DNA of 16,061 nucleotides, from assembly GCA_044464175.1 (NCBI GenBank), contig JBIQLO010000084.1:1-16061 (forward strand), read 5' to 3'. The translations under genes and the position numbers were made by a program. The DNA comes from JBIQLO01 sp044464175. Lineage in GTDB: Bacteria; Planctomycetota; Phycisphaerae; Tepidisphaerales; Tepidisphaeraceae. The notes beneath the pieces are model-generated. The model searched no databases. It saw nothing but the letters and a program-made list of their open reading frames with translations, and was not told the DNA's origin. Numbering within the stretch: position 1 is the stretch's first letter; each line of letters opens with the position of its first letter. Positions 4,892 to 14,601 of this stretch are shown one piece after another.

Positions 4892-7800
4892 TTGGTCAAA
4901 CGCGTTGGGACATGGATTCGTGCCTTGGGCGCTGGGCGGGACGGGAACATCATCAACGATGGGGACGGGCAGTTTCGTCTTCGGGAGGAGGAGCTGCCGC
5001 TGCGGGCGGAGCTCTACAGCACGGAACAACTGGAGCGGCATGCGCGCGGGTTGACGGCGTGGCATCAGCTGGCACGTCGGCCGGGGCGGGATCGGCTGCT
5101 GCCGCGGCTGCGGGAGAACGAGGCGGTGCTCCTGACGGCCTACGAGGCGATCACCAGGGCGGTGCATGAAAATCGGCGCATCGCGCCGGCGGCCGAGTGG
5201 CTGCTGGACAATTTTTACCTGATTGAAGAGCAGATTCGCACGACGCGGCGGCACCTGCCCCGGCGCTACAGCCAGCAGTTGCCGCAACTGGCCAACGGCC
5301 CGCGGGCGGGGTTTCCGCGCGTGTATGACCTGGCGCTGGAACTGATCCAGCATGTGGACGGGCGGGTGGACGCGGCGAGCCTCAGCGCGTTTGTGGAGGC
5401 GTACCAGGCGATGACGCCCCTGACGCTGGGGGAGCTTTGGGCGATTCCAATCATGCTGCGCCTGGCGCTGATTGAGAACCTGCGCCGGGTGACGGCGCAC
5501 GTGGCGGCGGGGCGGGCCGACCGGGATGCGGCGGCGGGGTGGGCGGAGAAGATGCTGGCGGCGGTGGAGAAGAACCCGGCGGACCTGGTCCTGGTGCTGG
5601 CGGACATGGCCCGCTCCAAGCCGGTGCTGAGCAGCGCCTTTACCTCGGAATTCGTGCGGGCGATTCAGGGCAAGCACGCCGCACTGTCGTTTGTCATCAG
5701 CTGGCTGGAACAGCGGCTGAGCGACCAGGGGTACACCATTGCACAACTGGTCCAGGTCGAGAGCCAGAACCAGGCGGCCGATCAGTTGTCCATCGGCAAC
5801 AGCATCGGGAGCCTGCGCTTCCTGGGGGCGATGGACTGGCGGGAATTCGTCGAGTCGATGAGCGTGGTGGAGCGGTCGCTGCGAAGCGATCCGGCCGGGA
5901 TTTATCCGGAAATGGATTTCGCCACGCGCGACCGATACCGGCACGTGGTGGAGCGGCTGGCGCGGCGCAGCCGCCAGCGGGAGTGGCAGGTGGCCGAGAC
6001 GGCGGTGGCCCTGGCCGGTGGGGCGGTGCGCTCCGGCGGCGGGGGGCCGGCGGCCGGCGCGGAGGCGGTGGATGCCGATTCGCCCTTCAACCACGTGGGG
6101 TATTACCTGATCGACAGGGGGCGGGGAAAGCTGGAAAAGGCGATCCGCGCTTCACGTTCGCCGGCGACGCTGATTCGGCGCATTGGCCGGGCGCATCCGC
6201 TGTCGCTGTATGTGGGCGGGATCACTCTGATCACGGCGATAGTGTCATGGGCGGTGCTGTCGTGGGCCTGGTGGGCGGGTCTGGCGGGGTGGGCGGTGCT
6301 GGTATTGGCGATCTTGCCGTTGCTGACCGCCAGCCAACTGGCGGTGTCGCTGGTGAACTGGTTCAGCGCCACGTTCGTGCCGCCCCGGCCGCTGCCGCGC
6401 ATGGACTATTCGGAAGGGATTCCGGAGGCGGATCGGACGCTGGTGGTGGTGCCGTCCATGTTGAGCAGCCGGGAGGAACTGCAGGACCTGCTCGATGGAC
6501 TGGAGATACGCTACCTGGCCAACCGGGATGAGAATCTCTTTTTCGCGCTTCTGAGCGACTTCCCGGATGCGGATCAGGCGGAGCTGGAAGGGGAGGCGGC
6601 GCTGCTGGACGAGGCAGCGGCACGGATTGAGCGGCTGAATGAGAAATATGCCGCGGACCGGCCGGGCATTTTTTACCTGCTGCACCGCCCCCGGCGCTGG
6701 AATCCGTCCGAGGGGAAATGGATGGGGTATGAGCGCAAGCGCGGCAAGCTGTCGGAGCTGAACGCGTTGCTGCGGGGCCGGGGACGGGACCGGTTCGCGC
6801 GGGTGGTGGGGGATGAGCGGCTGCTGCCGTCGATCCGGTTCGTCCTGACGCTCGACAGCGACACGCATTTGCCGCGCGATGCGGCGAGGCAACTGGTGGG
6901 GACGATGGCCCACCCGCTGAACCGTCCGCGCTTCGATGAAAAGAAGGGGCGGATCATCGAGGGGTACACGATCCTGCAGCCGCGCGTGGCGGTGAACCTG
7001 CCCAGCGCGGAGCGGAGCTGGTTCGTGCGCCTGTTCGCCGGGGAGGCGGGCATCGATCCCTACACGCGGGCGGTGTCGGATGTCTATCAGGACCTCTTTG
7101 AGGAAGGCTCCTTCATCGGCAAGGGCATTTACGATGTGGATGCCTTCGAGCGGGCGTGCGCGGGGCGATTCGCGGAGAACCGGATTCTCAGCCACGACCT
7201 GCTGGAGGGGTGCCTGGCGCGGTCGGGGCTGGTGAGCGATGTGCAGTTGTTCGAGGAGTATCCCTCGCACTACGGGGCGGATGTCAGCCGGCGGCACCGG
7301 TGGATTCGCGGCGACTGGCAGATCGCCGGGTGGCTGCTGCCGCGCGTGCGCGGGGCGAGGGGCTTCATCCGCAATCCGATCTCAAACCTGTCGCGCTGGA
7401 AAATCTTCGACAACCTGCGCCGGAGCCTGGTGCCGGCGGCCTCCACCGCGCTGCTGCTTATCGCGTGGGTGCTGCTGCCGGCGGGAATTTCACTGGAGAT
7501 GACGGTCTTCGTGCTGGCGGCCATCGCGCTGCCGTTCGTGCTGCCGCCGCTGGTGGAACTGGGGCGGCGGCTGCCGGACTTGCCCTGGACGATGCACGGG
7601 CGGAATGTGCTCAAGACCGCCGCCCGGCAGCTGGGGCAGTTTTTGTTCACGATCATCTTCCTGCCGTTTGACGCCTTCACCAGCCTGGATGCGATCGGGC
7701 GCACCGCCGTCCGAATGCTTTGGACGCGGCGGCGATTGCTGGAGTGGCAGACGGCCGGGGAGGCACAGCGCAGGGCGCGGGGCGACCTGAAGGGATTTTT

Positions 7801-10800
7801 CATCTCCATGTGGATCGGTCCGGTCCTGGCGGCGGGGGCGGGCGTGCTGATGGCGCTGGCCCGGCCGGAGCAGCTGGCGTGGGGAGGGCCGCTCCTGGCG
7901 CTGTGGCTGGTCTCTCCGGCGGTGGCCTGGTGGATCAGTCGCCCGCTGGAAGCGAGGCGCGCAGCGCTGGATGAGCGGCAGACGGCGTTTTTGCGGATGC
8001 TGTCGCGCCGGACGTGGCGCTATTTTGAGACGTTCGTGACGGCCGAGCACAACTGGCTGCCGCCGGACAACATGCAGGAGCATCCGGTGGCCGTGGTGGC
8101 GGGGCGCACCAGCCCCACCAACATCGGGCTGTCGCTGCTGGCGAACCTCTCGGCGTATGATTTGGGCTACCTCTCGGCGGCCAACCTGATCGACCGCAAC
8201 GCCAGGACCTTCGGCACGCTGGATCGGATGGAGCGGTACCGGGGACACCTGTTCAACTGGTATGACACGCGCACGCTCAAGCCGCTGCCGCCGCAGTACG
8301 TCTCAACGGTGGACAGCGGCAACCTGATGGGACACCTGCTGGTGCTGCGCCAGGGCCTGCTGGAGCTGGAGGAGGCTCCCCTTGTGCCGGCGCGGCTGTT
8401 TGAGGGGATCGGCGACACCGTGCGGGTGATCCGTTGGATCGCCGAGCGGGAGAACGGCGAAGGGCGCATGACGCCTCTGCGGCGGGAGGTTCTCCGGCGG
8501 GCCCAGTCGATGGAGGAGGCCTTGTCGCATGCCCCGGCCCTGCTGACGGGAGTGATGCACCTTCTTCAGCGGATCATGCGTCTGGCGAGCGAACTGGAAG
8601 GCGTCCTGGGGCGCGCGCAGGAGGCGGAATGGGCCTGGTGGGGGGCGGCCCTGGTGCGGCAGGTCGAGGCCCACATCGTCGATCTGCGGCAACTGGCTCC
8701 CTGGACGCTGAACGCGCTGCCGGAGGTTCAGGCGGCGGCGGGCGCCTCCTCCGACTCCTGGCGCCAACTGCTGCGGGACCTGGACCGCATTCCCACGCTC
8801 CGGGCCTCCGCTCAGCGCACGCCGGAGCTTTTGAAGCGGATCGACGCCCTGGCCGGTTCGGTGGGCAGTGGGATGCTGACGCAGTTGCGCGAGGCGGTGG
8901 CCCGGGGCGGGGCGGAGGCGAGCCACCGGCTGACGACGCTGCGGGAGCAGGCCGGCGTCTGCGCGCGGCAGGCGGAGATGGATTTCCGGTTCCTCTACGA
9001 TCGGAGGCGGGAATTGCTGTCGATCGGGTTCAACGTCACGGACCTGCGCATGGACTCCGGGTTTTACGACCTGCTGGCCTCGGAGGCGCGGCTGACCAGC
9101 TACGTGGCCATCGCGCAGGGACAACTGCCGCAGGAACACTGGTTTGCCATGGGCCGGCTCCTGACCCGCGCCGGCCACGCCCCGGCGCTGCTGAGCTGGA
9201 GCGGCTCGCTCTTCGAATACCTGATGCCGCTGCTGGTGATGCCGACCTACGAGCACACGCTGCTGGATGAAACCTATCACGCGGTGGTTGCCCGCCAGAT
9301 CGCCTACGGGGCCCAGCGGAACGTCCCCTGGGGCATCTCCGAATCGGGGTACAACACCACCGATGCGCAGCTTAATTACCAGTATCGAGCCTTTGGCGTG
9401 CCGGGACTGGGGCTCAAGCGCGGGCTTGGCGACGACCTGGTGATCGCGCCCTACGCCGGCGTCATGGCCCTGATGGTCGCGCCGGTGAAGGCGGTGAAGA
9501 ATCTGCTGCGCCTGGCGGCCGACGGGCGGATGGGGGCGTATGGGATGTACGAGGCCGTAGACTACACGCCCTCGCGCGTGCCGCCGGGGGAGGGAGGGGG
9601 CGTGACGGTGCGCTCCTTCATGGTGCATCACGAGGGAATGAGCCTGCTGGCGCTGGCTTACCTTCTGCTGGACCGCCCGATGCAGCGGCGCTTCATGGCC
9701 GATCCGCTGCTGCGGGCCAACGACCTGCTGCTGCACGAGCGCGTGCCGCGCTCGGCCCCGGTCTTCCCGCACGCGGCCGAGGCGACCATCAAGCGCGGAA
9801 CCAGCGCGGAGGCCGAGGGGGTGCTGCGCGTCTATACCCACCCGACGGCGGCGGCCGCGCCGGAGGTGCATCTGCTGAGCAACGGGCGCTATCACGTGAT
9901 GGTCTCCAGCGCCGGGGGCAGCTACAGCCGGTGGCGGGACCACGCGATCACGCGCTGGCGGGAGGACCCGACGCGCGACAACTGGGGGACGTTCTGCTAC
10001 CTGCGCGACCTGGAGAGCGGCGAGTTCTGGTCCAACGCGTTTCAACCGACCCTGCGCCCCTCCAGGCGGTATGAGGCGATCTTCAGCCAGGCGCAGGCGG
10101 AATTCCGCCGGCGCGACTTCGGCATCGACGTGCACACCCAGATCGGCGTCTCGTCCGAGGATGATGTGGAGCTGCGCCGGCTGACGGTGACCAATCGCTC
10201 GACCCGGCGGCGGACGATCGAAGTCACCAGCTATGCCGAGGTGGCGCTGGCGCCGGCGGCGGCCGAACTGGCGCATCCGGCCTTCTCCAACCTCTTTGTC
10301 CAGACGTTCATCGACCGCCCGCACAACGCCATTTTGTGCGGGCGGCGCCCGCGCTCGAGCCAGGAGCGGCCGCCGTGGATGGTGCACCTGATGACCAGCC
10401 CGGCCCGGCAGCGGGGGGAGATATCGTTCGAGACGGACCGGTCGATTTTCCTGGGGCGCAATCGCACGGCCGCCGATCCGGCCGCGCTGCGGCGGGACGG
10501 GCCGCTGACCAACAGCCAGGGAGACGTGCTGGATCCGGCCGTTGCGGCCCGGCGCGTGCTGGTGCTGGAGCCGGATGAGTCGGCGACCGTGGACGTGCTG
10601 ACGGGCGTGGCCGAGACGCGCCAGGCGGCCGAGGCGCTGGCGGAGAAATACAACGATCCGCGGCTGTGCGACCGCATTTTCGAGATGGCCTGGACGCACA
10701 GCCAGGTGGTGCTGCAGCATCTCAACGCCTCGCAGGCCGAGGCGCAGGTCTACGGGCGGCTGGCCGGGTCGCTGATCTACCCCAGCGCGCTGCGGCGGTC

Positions 10801-13699
10801 CAATCCGGCGGTGCTGGCGCGCAACCGGCGCGGGCAGTCGGATTTGTGGGGCTTCGGCATCAGCGGGGACCTGCCGATCGTCCTGCTGCGCATCAGCAGC
10901 ACCGAGCGCATGGAACTGGTCCGCCAGGCGGTGACCGCGCACGCCTACTGGCGCATGAAGGGGCTGGCGGTGGACCTGGTGATCTGGAACGAGGATGAGA
11001 GCGGCTATCGCCAGGAGCTGCAGGACCAGATCATGGGCCTGGTGTCGGCCAGCCCGGAGTCGAGCCTGGTGGACAAGCCCGGCGGCATCTTCGTGCGGCG
11101 CGGCGATCAGATTTCCGAAGAGGACCGGGTGCTGCTGATGACGGTGGCGCGGGTGGTGCTGGAGGATTCGGGCGGAACGCTGGCCGAGCAGGTGGAGCGG
11201 CGGGGGCGCGGGGAGGCGGCGATGCCGGCCTTTGCCCCGTTGCGCCTGCGGCAGCAGCCGCCGGGGGTGGCGGTGGAGGTGCCCAAACGCGACCTGGTCT
11301 TCTATAACGGCTTCGGCGGCTTCACCAGCGACGGGCGCGAGTACGTCATGGTGCTGGAGGAGGGGAAGGCGACGCCCGCGCCGTGGGTCAACGTGATCGC
11401 CAATCCGAATTTCGGGACGGTGGTGTCCGAAAGCGGATCGGTCTACACCTGGAGCGAAAACGCGCACGAATTCCGCCTGACTCCCTGGTACAACGACCCG
11501 ATCGGCGATTTGGGCGGCGAGGCGTTCTACATCCGCGATGAGGACACGGGGCGGTTCTATTCCCCCACCCCCTATCCCGCGCGCGGTGCAATGCCGTATG
11601 TCTGCCGGCACGGGTTCGGCTACAGCATTTATGAATACGTTGAGGATGGGATCAGCTGTGAACTGACGCTCTACGTGGCGATGGATGCGCCGGTGAAGTT
11701 CGCGCGCTTCAAGCTGCGCAATTTCTCCGGGCGGCCCCGGCGGCTGTCGGTGTGCGGCTATTGGGAATGGGTGCTGGGCGAGCGGCGCGACAAATCCCTC
11801 ATGCACGTGGTGACGGAGGTGGATGCCCGCACGGGGGCGCTGCTGGCGCGCAATGCCTACAACGGGGAGTTTTCCTCCCGCGTCGCCTTCGTGGACTGCT
11901 CGGAGACGACGCGGCGCGTCACCGGCGACCGGGCCGAGTTCCTGGGGCGCAACGGAATGCCGGCCGCCCCCGGGGCCATGGGCAAGGCCCGCCTCAGCGG
12001 GCGCGTGGGGGCGGGATTCGACCCGTGCGCGGCCATGCAGGCGCCGGTGGAACTGGCCGAGGGGCAGGAGCGCGAGCTGGTCTTCATCCTCGGCGCGGGC
12101 AACGGCGTGGAGGAGGCGCGGCGCCTGACCCAGCGGTTCCGCACACCGGGCGCGGCCCGGGAGGCGCTGCAGAACGTCTGGAACTACTGGAACCGCACAC
12201 TGGGGGCCGTGTGGTTGGAGACGCCGGAGCCGGCCATCAACATGCTGGCCAACGGATGGCTGCCATATCAGGTCCTCTCCAGCCGGCTGTGGGGGCGCAC
12301 CGGCTTCTACCAGTCGGGGGGGGCGTTCGGCTTCCGCGATCAGCTCCAGGATGTGCTGGCGCTGCTCTGGACCGATCCGCGCCTGACGCGCGAGCACCTG
12401 CTGCGGTCGGCCTCGCGGCAGTTCGAGGCGGGGGATGTGCAGCACTGGTGGCATCCCCCCTCCGGCCGGGGCGTGCGGACGCACATCTCGGATGACTACC
12501 TGTGGCTGCCGTACGTGACCAGCCGGTATGTCCTGTCCACCGGGGACACCGGCGTGCTGGATGAGCCGGTGCCGTTTCTCAAGGGGCGGCCGGTGCCGCC
12601 GGACCAGGAATCCTATTACGACCTGCCGCAGGTCTCGGGCCGGAGCGACTCGCTCTATGACCACTGCGTCCGCGCGATCCGCAACGGCTGGAAGTTCGGC
12701 TCGCACGGGCTGCCGCTGATGGGGTGCGGCGACTGGAACGACGGCATGAACCTCGTGGGCCACGAAGGCAAGGGACAGAGCGTCTGGCTGGCGTTTTTCC
12801 TGGCGGATGTGATGCGCCAGTTCATTCCCGTGGCGCAGAAGCGCGGGGATGAGGCCTTCGCCGCCGAGTGCAGGGGGCAGATCGAGCAGTTGCGGGCCAA
12901 CATCGAGGATGGGGCCTGGGATGGGCAGTGGTACCGCCGGGCCTATTTCGACTATGGCGAGCCGCTGGGGTCGACCAGCAACCCCGAATGCCAGATCGAC
13001 TCGATCGCCCAGAGCTGGGCCGTCCTCTCGGGCCTGGCCCGCCCGCAACGAGCCCGCCAGGCGATGGACTCGGTGGATAAGCGCCTGGTGCGCCGGCAGG
13101 AGCGGCTGATTCAGCTGTTCGATCCGCCGTTCGACCATTCGCACCTGAATCCGGGCTACATCAAGGGATATCTGCCGGGCGTGCGGGAGAACGGCGGGCA
13201 GTACACGCACGCGGCGGTCTGGGTGGCGATGGCCTTTGCCGAGTTGGGGGATGCCGCCCGGGCCTGGGAGCTGCTGCGCCTCATCAACCCGATCGACCAC
13301 GGCTCCGATCGGGCGCGGATCGGGATCTACAAGGTGGAGCCGTATGTCGTGGCGGCCGATGTCTATGCCTGCGCGCCCCACATCGGGCGGGGGGGCTGGA
13401 GCTGGTACACCGGGTCGGCCGGCTGGCTCTATCGCCTGATCGTCGAGTCGCTGCTGGGGCTGCGGCTGGAGGTGGACCGGCTGCATTTTGCGCCGGTGCT
13501 GCCGCCGGGGTGGAAGGGGCACAAAATCCACTACCGCTACCGGGAGACGTTCTATCACATCAACTTCAACTGCGCCGCCGGCGTGGGGCGCATCCTCAGC
13601 GTGAAGGTGGACGGCGTGGAGCAGCCCGACGGGATGCTGCGCCTGGTGGATGACCGGCGCGACCATCACGTGGAGGTGACCTTCGGCGGGGACGCATAG
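4892..13699 (+). CDS. ndvB: Cyclic beta-1,2-glucan synthase (NdvB/ChvB/Cgs type; GT84 + GH94)
   Basis: About 2935 residues, against roughly 2800-2870 for the rhizobial and Brucella enzymes. The family elongates a protein-bound beta-1,2-glucan from UDP-glucose, trims it by phosphorolysis and cyclises it for release to the periplasm. Order of parts: an N-terminal region with AEWLLDNFYLIEEQIR (about 107-122); membrane spans at about 439-500; a GT84 domain (about 515-830) with LDSDTHLPR (DxD at 655-657), HDLLEG (D769, E772) and RRHRW (800-804), like the family (Q/R)xxRW; further spans at about 846-890, 913-935 and 968-1015; a glycoamylase-like helical region with GISESGYNT (E1484); two GH94 beta-sandwich domains (about 1640-1900 and 2130-2330); and the C-terminal GH94 barrel with GGAFGFRDQLQD and CGDWNDGMN (DWND 2614-2617, the catalytic-acid motif). 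No frameshift or missing motif is seen. The TTG at 4892 is preferred because GGAG lies 6 nt upstream (4882-4885); TTG at 4880 would add four residues. No exporter or glucan-modifying gene adjoins it. Confidence 0.93.
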   Translation: MVKRVGTWIRALGAGRDGNIINDGDGQFRLREEELPLRAELYSTEQLERHARGLTAWHQLARRPGRDRLLPRLRENEAVLLTAYEAITRAVHENRRIAPAAEWLLDNFYLIEEQIRTTRRHLPRRYSQQLPQLANGPRAGFPRVYDLALELIQHVDGRVDAASLSAFVEAYQAMTPLTLGELWAIPIMLRLALIENLRRVTAHVAAGRADRDAAAGWAEKMLAAVEKNPADLVLVLADMARSKPVLSSAFTSEFVRAIQGKHAALSFVISWLEQRLSDQGYTIAQLVQVESQNQAADQLSIGNSIGSLRFLGAMDWREFVESMSVVERSLRSDPAGIYPEMDFATRDRYRHVVERLARRSRQREWQVAETAVALAGGAVRSGGGGPAAGAEAVDADSPFNHVGYYLIDRGRGKLEKAIRASRSPATLIRRIGRAHPLSLYVGGITLITAIVSWAVLSWAWWAGLAGWAVLVLAILPLLTASQLAVSLVNWFSATFVPPRPLPRMDYSEGIPEADRTLVVVPSMLSSREELQDLLDGLEIRYLANRDENLFFALLSDFPDADQAELEGEAALLDEAAARIERLNEKYAADRPGIFYLLHRPRRWNPSEGKWMGYERKRGKLSELNALLRGRGRDRFARVVGDERLLPSIRFVLTLDSDTHLPRDAARQLVGTMAHPLNRPRFDEKKGRIIEGYTILQPRVAVNLPSAERSWFVRLFAGEAGIDPYTRAVSDVYQDLFEEGSFIGKGIYDVDAFERACAGRFAENRILSHDLLEGCLARSGLVSDVQLFEEYPSHYGADVSRRHRWIRGDWQIAGWLLPRVRGARGFIRNPISNLSRWKIFDNLRRSLVPAASTALLLIAWVLLPAGISLEMTVFVLAAIALPFVLPPLVELGRRLPDLPWTMHGRNVLKTAARQLGQFLFTIIFLPFDAFTSLDAIGRTAVRMLWTRRRLLEWQTAGEAQRRARGDLKGFFISMWIGPVLAAGAGVLMALARPEQLAWGGPLLALWLVSPAVAWWISRPLEARRAALDERQTAFLRMLSRRTWRYFETFVTAEHNWLPPDNMQEHPVAVVAGRTSPTNIGLSLLANLSAYDLGYLSAANLIDRNARTFGTLDRMERYRGHLFNWYDTRTLKPLPPQYVSTVDSGNLMGHLLVLRQGLLELEEAPLVPARLFEGIGDTVRVIRWIAERENGEGRMTPLRREVLRRAQSMEEALSHAPALLTGVMHLLQRIMRLASELEGVLGRAQEAEWAWWGAALVRQVEAHIVDLRQLAPWTLNALPEVQAAAGASSDSWRQLLRDLDRIPTLRASAQRTPELLKRIDALAGSVGSGMLTQLREAVARGGAEASHRLTTLREQAGVCARQAEMDFRFLYDRRRELLSIGFNVTDLRMDSGFYDLLASEARLTSYVAIAQGQLPQEHWFAMGRLLTRAGHAPALLSWSGSLFEYLMPLLVMPTYEHTLLDETYHAVVARQIAYGAQRNVPWGISESGYNTTDAQLNYQYRAFGVPGLGLKRGLGDDLVIAPYAGVMALMVAPVKAVKNLLRLAADGRMGAYGMYEAVDYTPSRVPPGEGGGVTVRSFMVHHEGMSLLALAYLLLDRPMQRRFMADPLLRANDLLLHERVPRSAPVFPHAAEATIKRGTSAEAEGVLRVYTHPTAAAAPEVHLLSNGRYHVMVSSAGGSYSRWRDHAITRWREDPTRDNWGTFCYLRDLESGEFWSNAFQPTLRPSRRYEAIFSQAQAEFRRRDFGIDVHTQIGVSSEDDVELRRLTVTNRSTRRRTIEVTSYAEVALAPAAAELAHPAFSNLFVQTFIDRPHNAILCGRRPRSSQERPPWMVHLMTSPARQRGEISFETDRSIFLGRNRTAADPAALRRDGPLTNSQGDVLDPAVAARRVLVLEPDESATVDVLTGVAETRQAAEALAEKYNDPRLCDRIFEMAWTHSQVVLQHLNASQAEAQVYGRLAGSLIYPSALRRSNPAVLARNRRGQSDLWGFGISGDLPIVLLRISSTERMELVRQAVTAHAYWRMKGLAVDLVIWNEDESGYRQELQDQIMGLVSASPESSLVDKPGGIFVRRGDQISEEDRVLLMTVARVVLEDSGGTLAEQVERRGRGEAAMPAFAPLRLRQQPPGVAVEVPKRDLVFYNGFGGFTSDGREYVMVLEEGKATPAPWVNVIANPNFGTVVSESGSVYTWSENAHEFRLTPWYNDPIGDLGGEAFYIRDEDTGRFYSPTPYPARGAMPYVCRHGFGYSIYEYVEDGISCELTLYVAMDAPVKFARFKLRNFSGRPRRLSVCGYWEWVLGERRDKSLMHVVTEVDARTGALLARNAYNGEFSSRVAFVDCSETTRRVTGDRAEFLGRNGMPAAPGAMGKARLSGRVGAGFDPCAAMQAPVELAEGQERELVFILGAGNGVEEARRLTQRFRTPGAAREALQNVWNYWNRTLGAVWLETPEPAINMLANGWLPYQVLSSRLWGRTGFYQSGGAFGFRDQLQDVLALLWTDPRLTREHLLRSASRQFEAGDVQHWWHPPSGRGVRTHISDDYLWLPYVTSRYVLSTGDTGVLDEPVPFLKGRPVPPDQESYYDLPQVSGRSDSLYDHCVRAIRNGWKFGSHGLPLMGCGDWNDGMNLVGHEGKGQSVWLAFFLADVMRQFIPVAQKRGDEAFAAECRGQIEQLRANIEDGAWDGQWYRRAYFDYGEPLGSTSNPECQIDSIAQSWAVLSGLARPQRARQAMDSVDKRLVRRQERLIQLFDPPFDHSHLNPGYIKGYLPGVRENGGQYTHAAVWVAMAFAELGDAARAWELLRLINPIDHGSDRARIGIYKVEPYVVAADVYACAPHIGRGGWSWYTGSAGWLYRLIVESLLGLRLEVDRLHFAPVLPPGWKGHKIHYRYRETFYHINFNCAAGVGRILSVKVDGVEQPDGMLRLVDDRRDHHVEVTFGGDA

Positions 13700-13725
13700 C
13701 GGCGGCCCGCCAGCGCCCCGAGCCG

Positions 13726-14514
13726 TCAATCATCGCTCTTGTAGAAAAGCGGGCGCTGGGAAAGGCCCCCATCCATGAGCAGCGTCGAGCCGGTCATCTG
13801 CCGGTTGGCCGGATCGCACAGCCACGCCACCTGCTGCGCCACCTCCTCGGGGGTGATGAGGCGCTGGAGCGGCACCTGCTCCCGGGCCTTGTCCCGCGCC
13901 CCGGGGTTGGCGGCGAAGGCCCGGGCGGTCAATCCGGCATCGACGTAGCCGGGGGCGACTTCGTTGACCTGAATGTCGTGGGGCGCCAGGTCGATCGCCA
14001 TGCAGCGGCAAAGCATGCGCACGGCCGCCTTTGCGGCGGAATAGGCGACGATGTGCGTGTGCGGGCGGTCGGCCGCCCAGGAGCCGATGAAGACGATCCG
14101 GCCGGGACGACGCTCTGCCACCAGCCGCTGAGAGGCGGCCTGCGCGAGGTAGAAGGCCCCGTTGAGATTGACGCCCAGCTCCCGGTCCCACTGCTCGGGG
14201 GCGATGCTCTGGCTGTTGGCGAAGGTGACGATGGCGGCGTTGGGGATGATGAGCGTGGGAACGCCCAGATCGGCGGCGGCGGCCTCCACCCACCCCCGCA
14301 CGCCCCGGGCGTGCGACACATCCACGCAGTCATAGCGCGCGCTGACGCCCAGGGCGCGGAGGGTCTGGAGAAAGGGCTCAGCCCCCGCCGGCTCAGCCAG
14401 GTCCCCCAGGGCGATCGACGCCCCCCGGCGGGCCAGTTCCAGGGCGATGGCCCGGCCGATGTCCCCCAGGCCGCCGCTGATGATCGCTGATTGATTCCGG
14501 AGTGGTGCAGTCAT
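13726..14514 (-). CDS. SDR family NAD(P)-dependent oxidoreductase
   Basis: 262 residues, typical of classical short-chain dehydrogenases, which oxidise or reduce sugar, sugar-acid or secondary alcohols. Seen: cofactor loop SGGLGDIG (13-20, usual TGxxxGxG), D38 at the end of the second beta strand (favours NAD over NADP), PNAAIV (91-96, the NNAG equivalent), N116, and the catalytic S145, Y158 and K162 in YSAAK. Next come the family PGYVDAG segment and the C-terminal MTGSTLLMDGG. It lies 87 nt downstream of the galactonate dehydratase-like gene on the same strand, suggesting a shared sugar-acid pathway, for example oxidation of a sugar before dehydration; the substrate is inferred from context only. 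The start ATG directly abuts a heptamer inverted repeat and has no Shine-Dalgarno. The 3' end lies 26 bp from the end of the convergent glucan synthase gene. Confidence 0.9.
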   Translation of the reverse strand: MTAPLRNQSAIISGGLGDIGRAIALELARRGASIALGDLAEPAGAEPFLQTLRALGVSARYDCVDVSHARGVRGWVEAAAADLGVPTLIIPNAAIVTFANSQSIAPEQWDRELGVNLNGAFYLAQAASQRLVAERRPGRIVFIGSWAADRPHTHIVAYSAAKAAVRMLCRCMAIDLAPHDIQVNEVAPGYVDAGLTARAFAANPGARDKAREQVPLQRLITPEEVAQQVAWLCDPANRQMTGSTLLMDGGLSQRPLFYKSDD

Positions 14515-14595
14515 TTGTTGTTTGTTATTGGTTATTTGTTATTGGTTATTGGTTATTGGTTTTTAACAAACAACAAATAACCAATAACAAATAAC
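14515..14595. repeat. Heptamer tandem units forming a large inverted repeat between two genes
   Basis: The left part (14515-14563) is seven consecutive 7-bp units of the type TTGTTAT or TGGTTAT. The right part (14565-14595) is four and a half units of the complement (AACAAAT, AACCAAT). Arms 14531-14561 and 14565-14595 pair at 28 of 31 positions around a 3-nt loop. It is AT-rich in a GC-rich region and occupies nearly all of the 87-bp gap between the dehydratase stop and the SDR start codon, so in the minus-strand transcript it would be the SDR 5' leader folded as a long hairpin. Confidence 0.85.
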
Positions 14596-14601
14596 AGCGC
14601 C

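Noticed and set aside
8303..13729. Very long open frame (1808 codons) on the minus strand opposite the glucan synthase
   Set aside because: It is antisense to conserved GT84/GH94 coding sequence, is rich in Arg, Pro, His and Gln, shows no domain, and is expected where GC-biased third positions remove antisense stop codons.
14515..14595. CRISPR-like array
   Set aside because: Units are 7 bp and contiguous, with no spacers of constant length and no cas genes.
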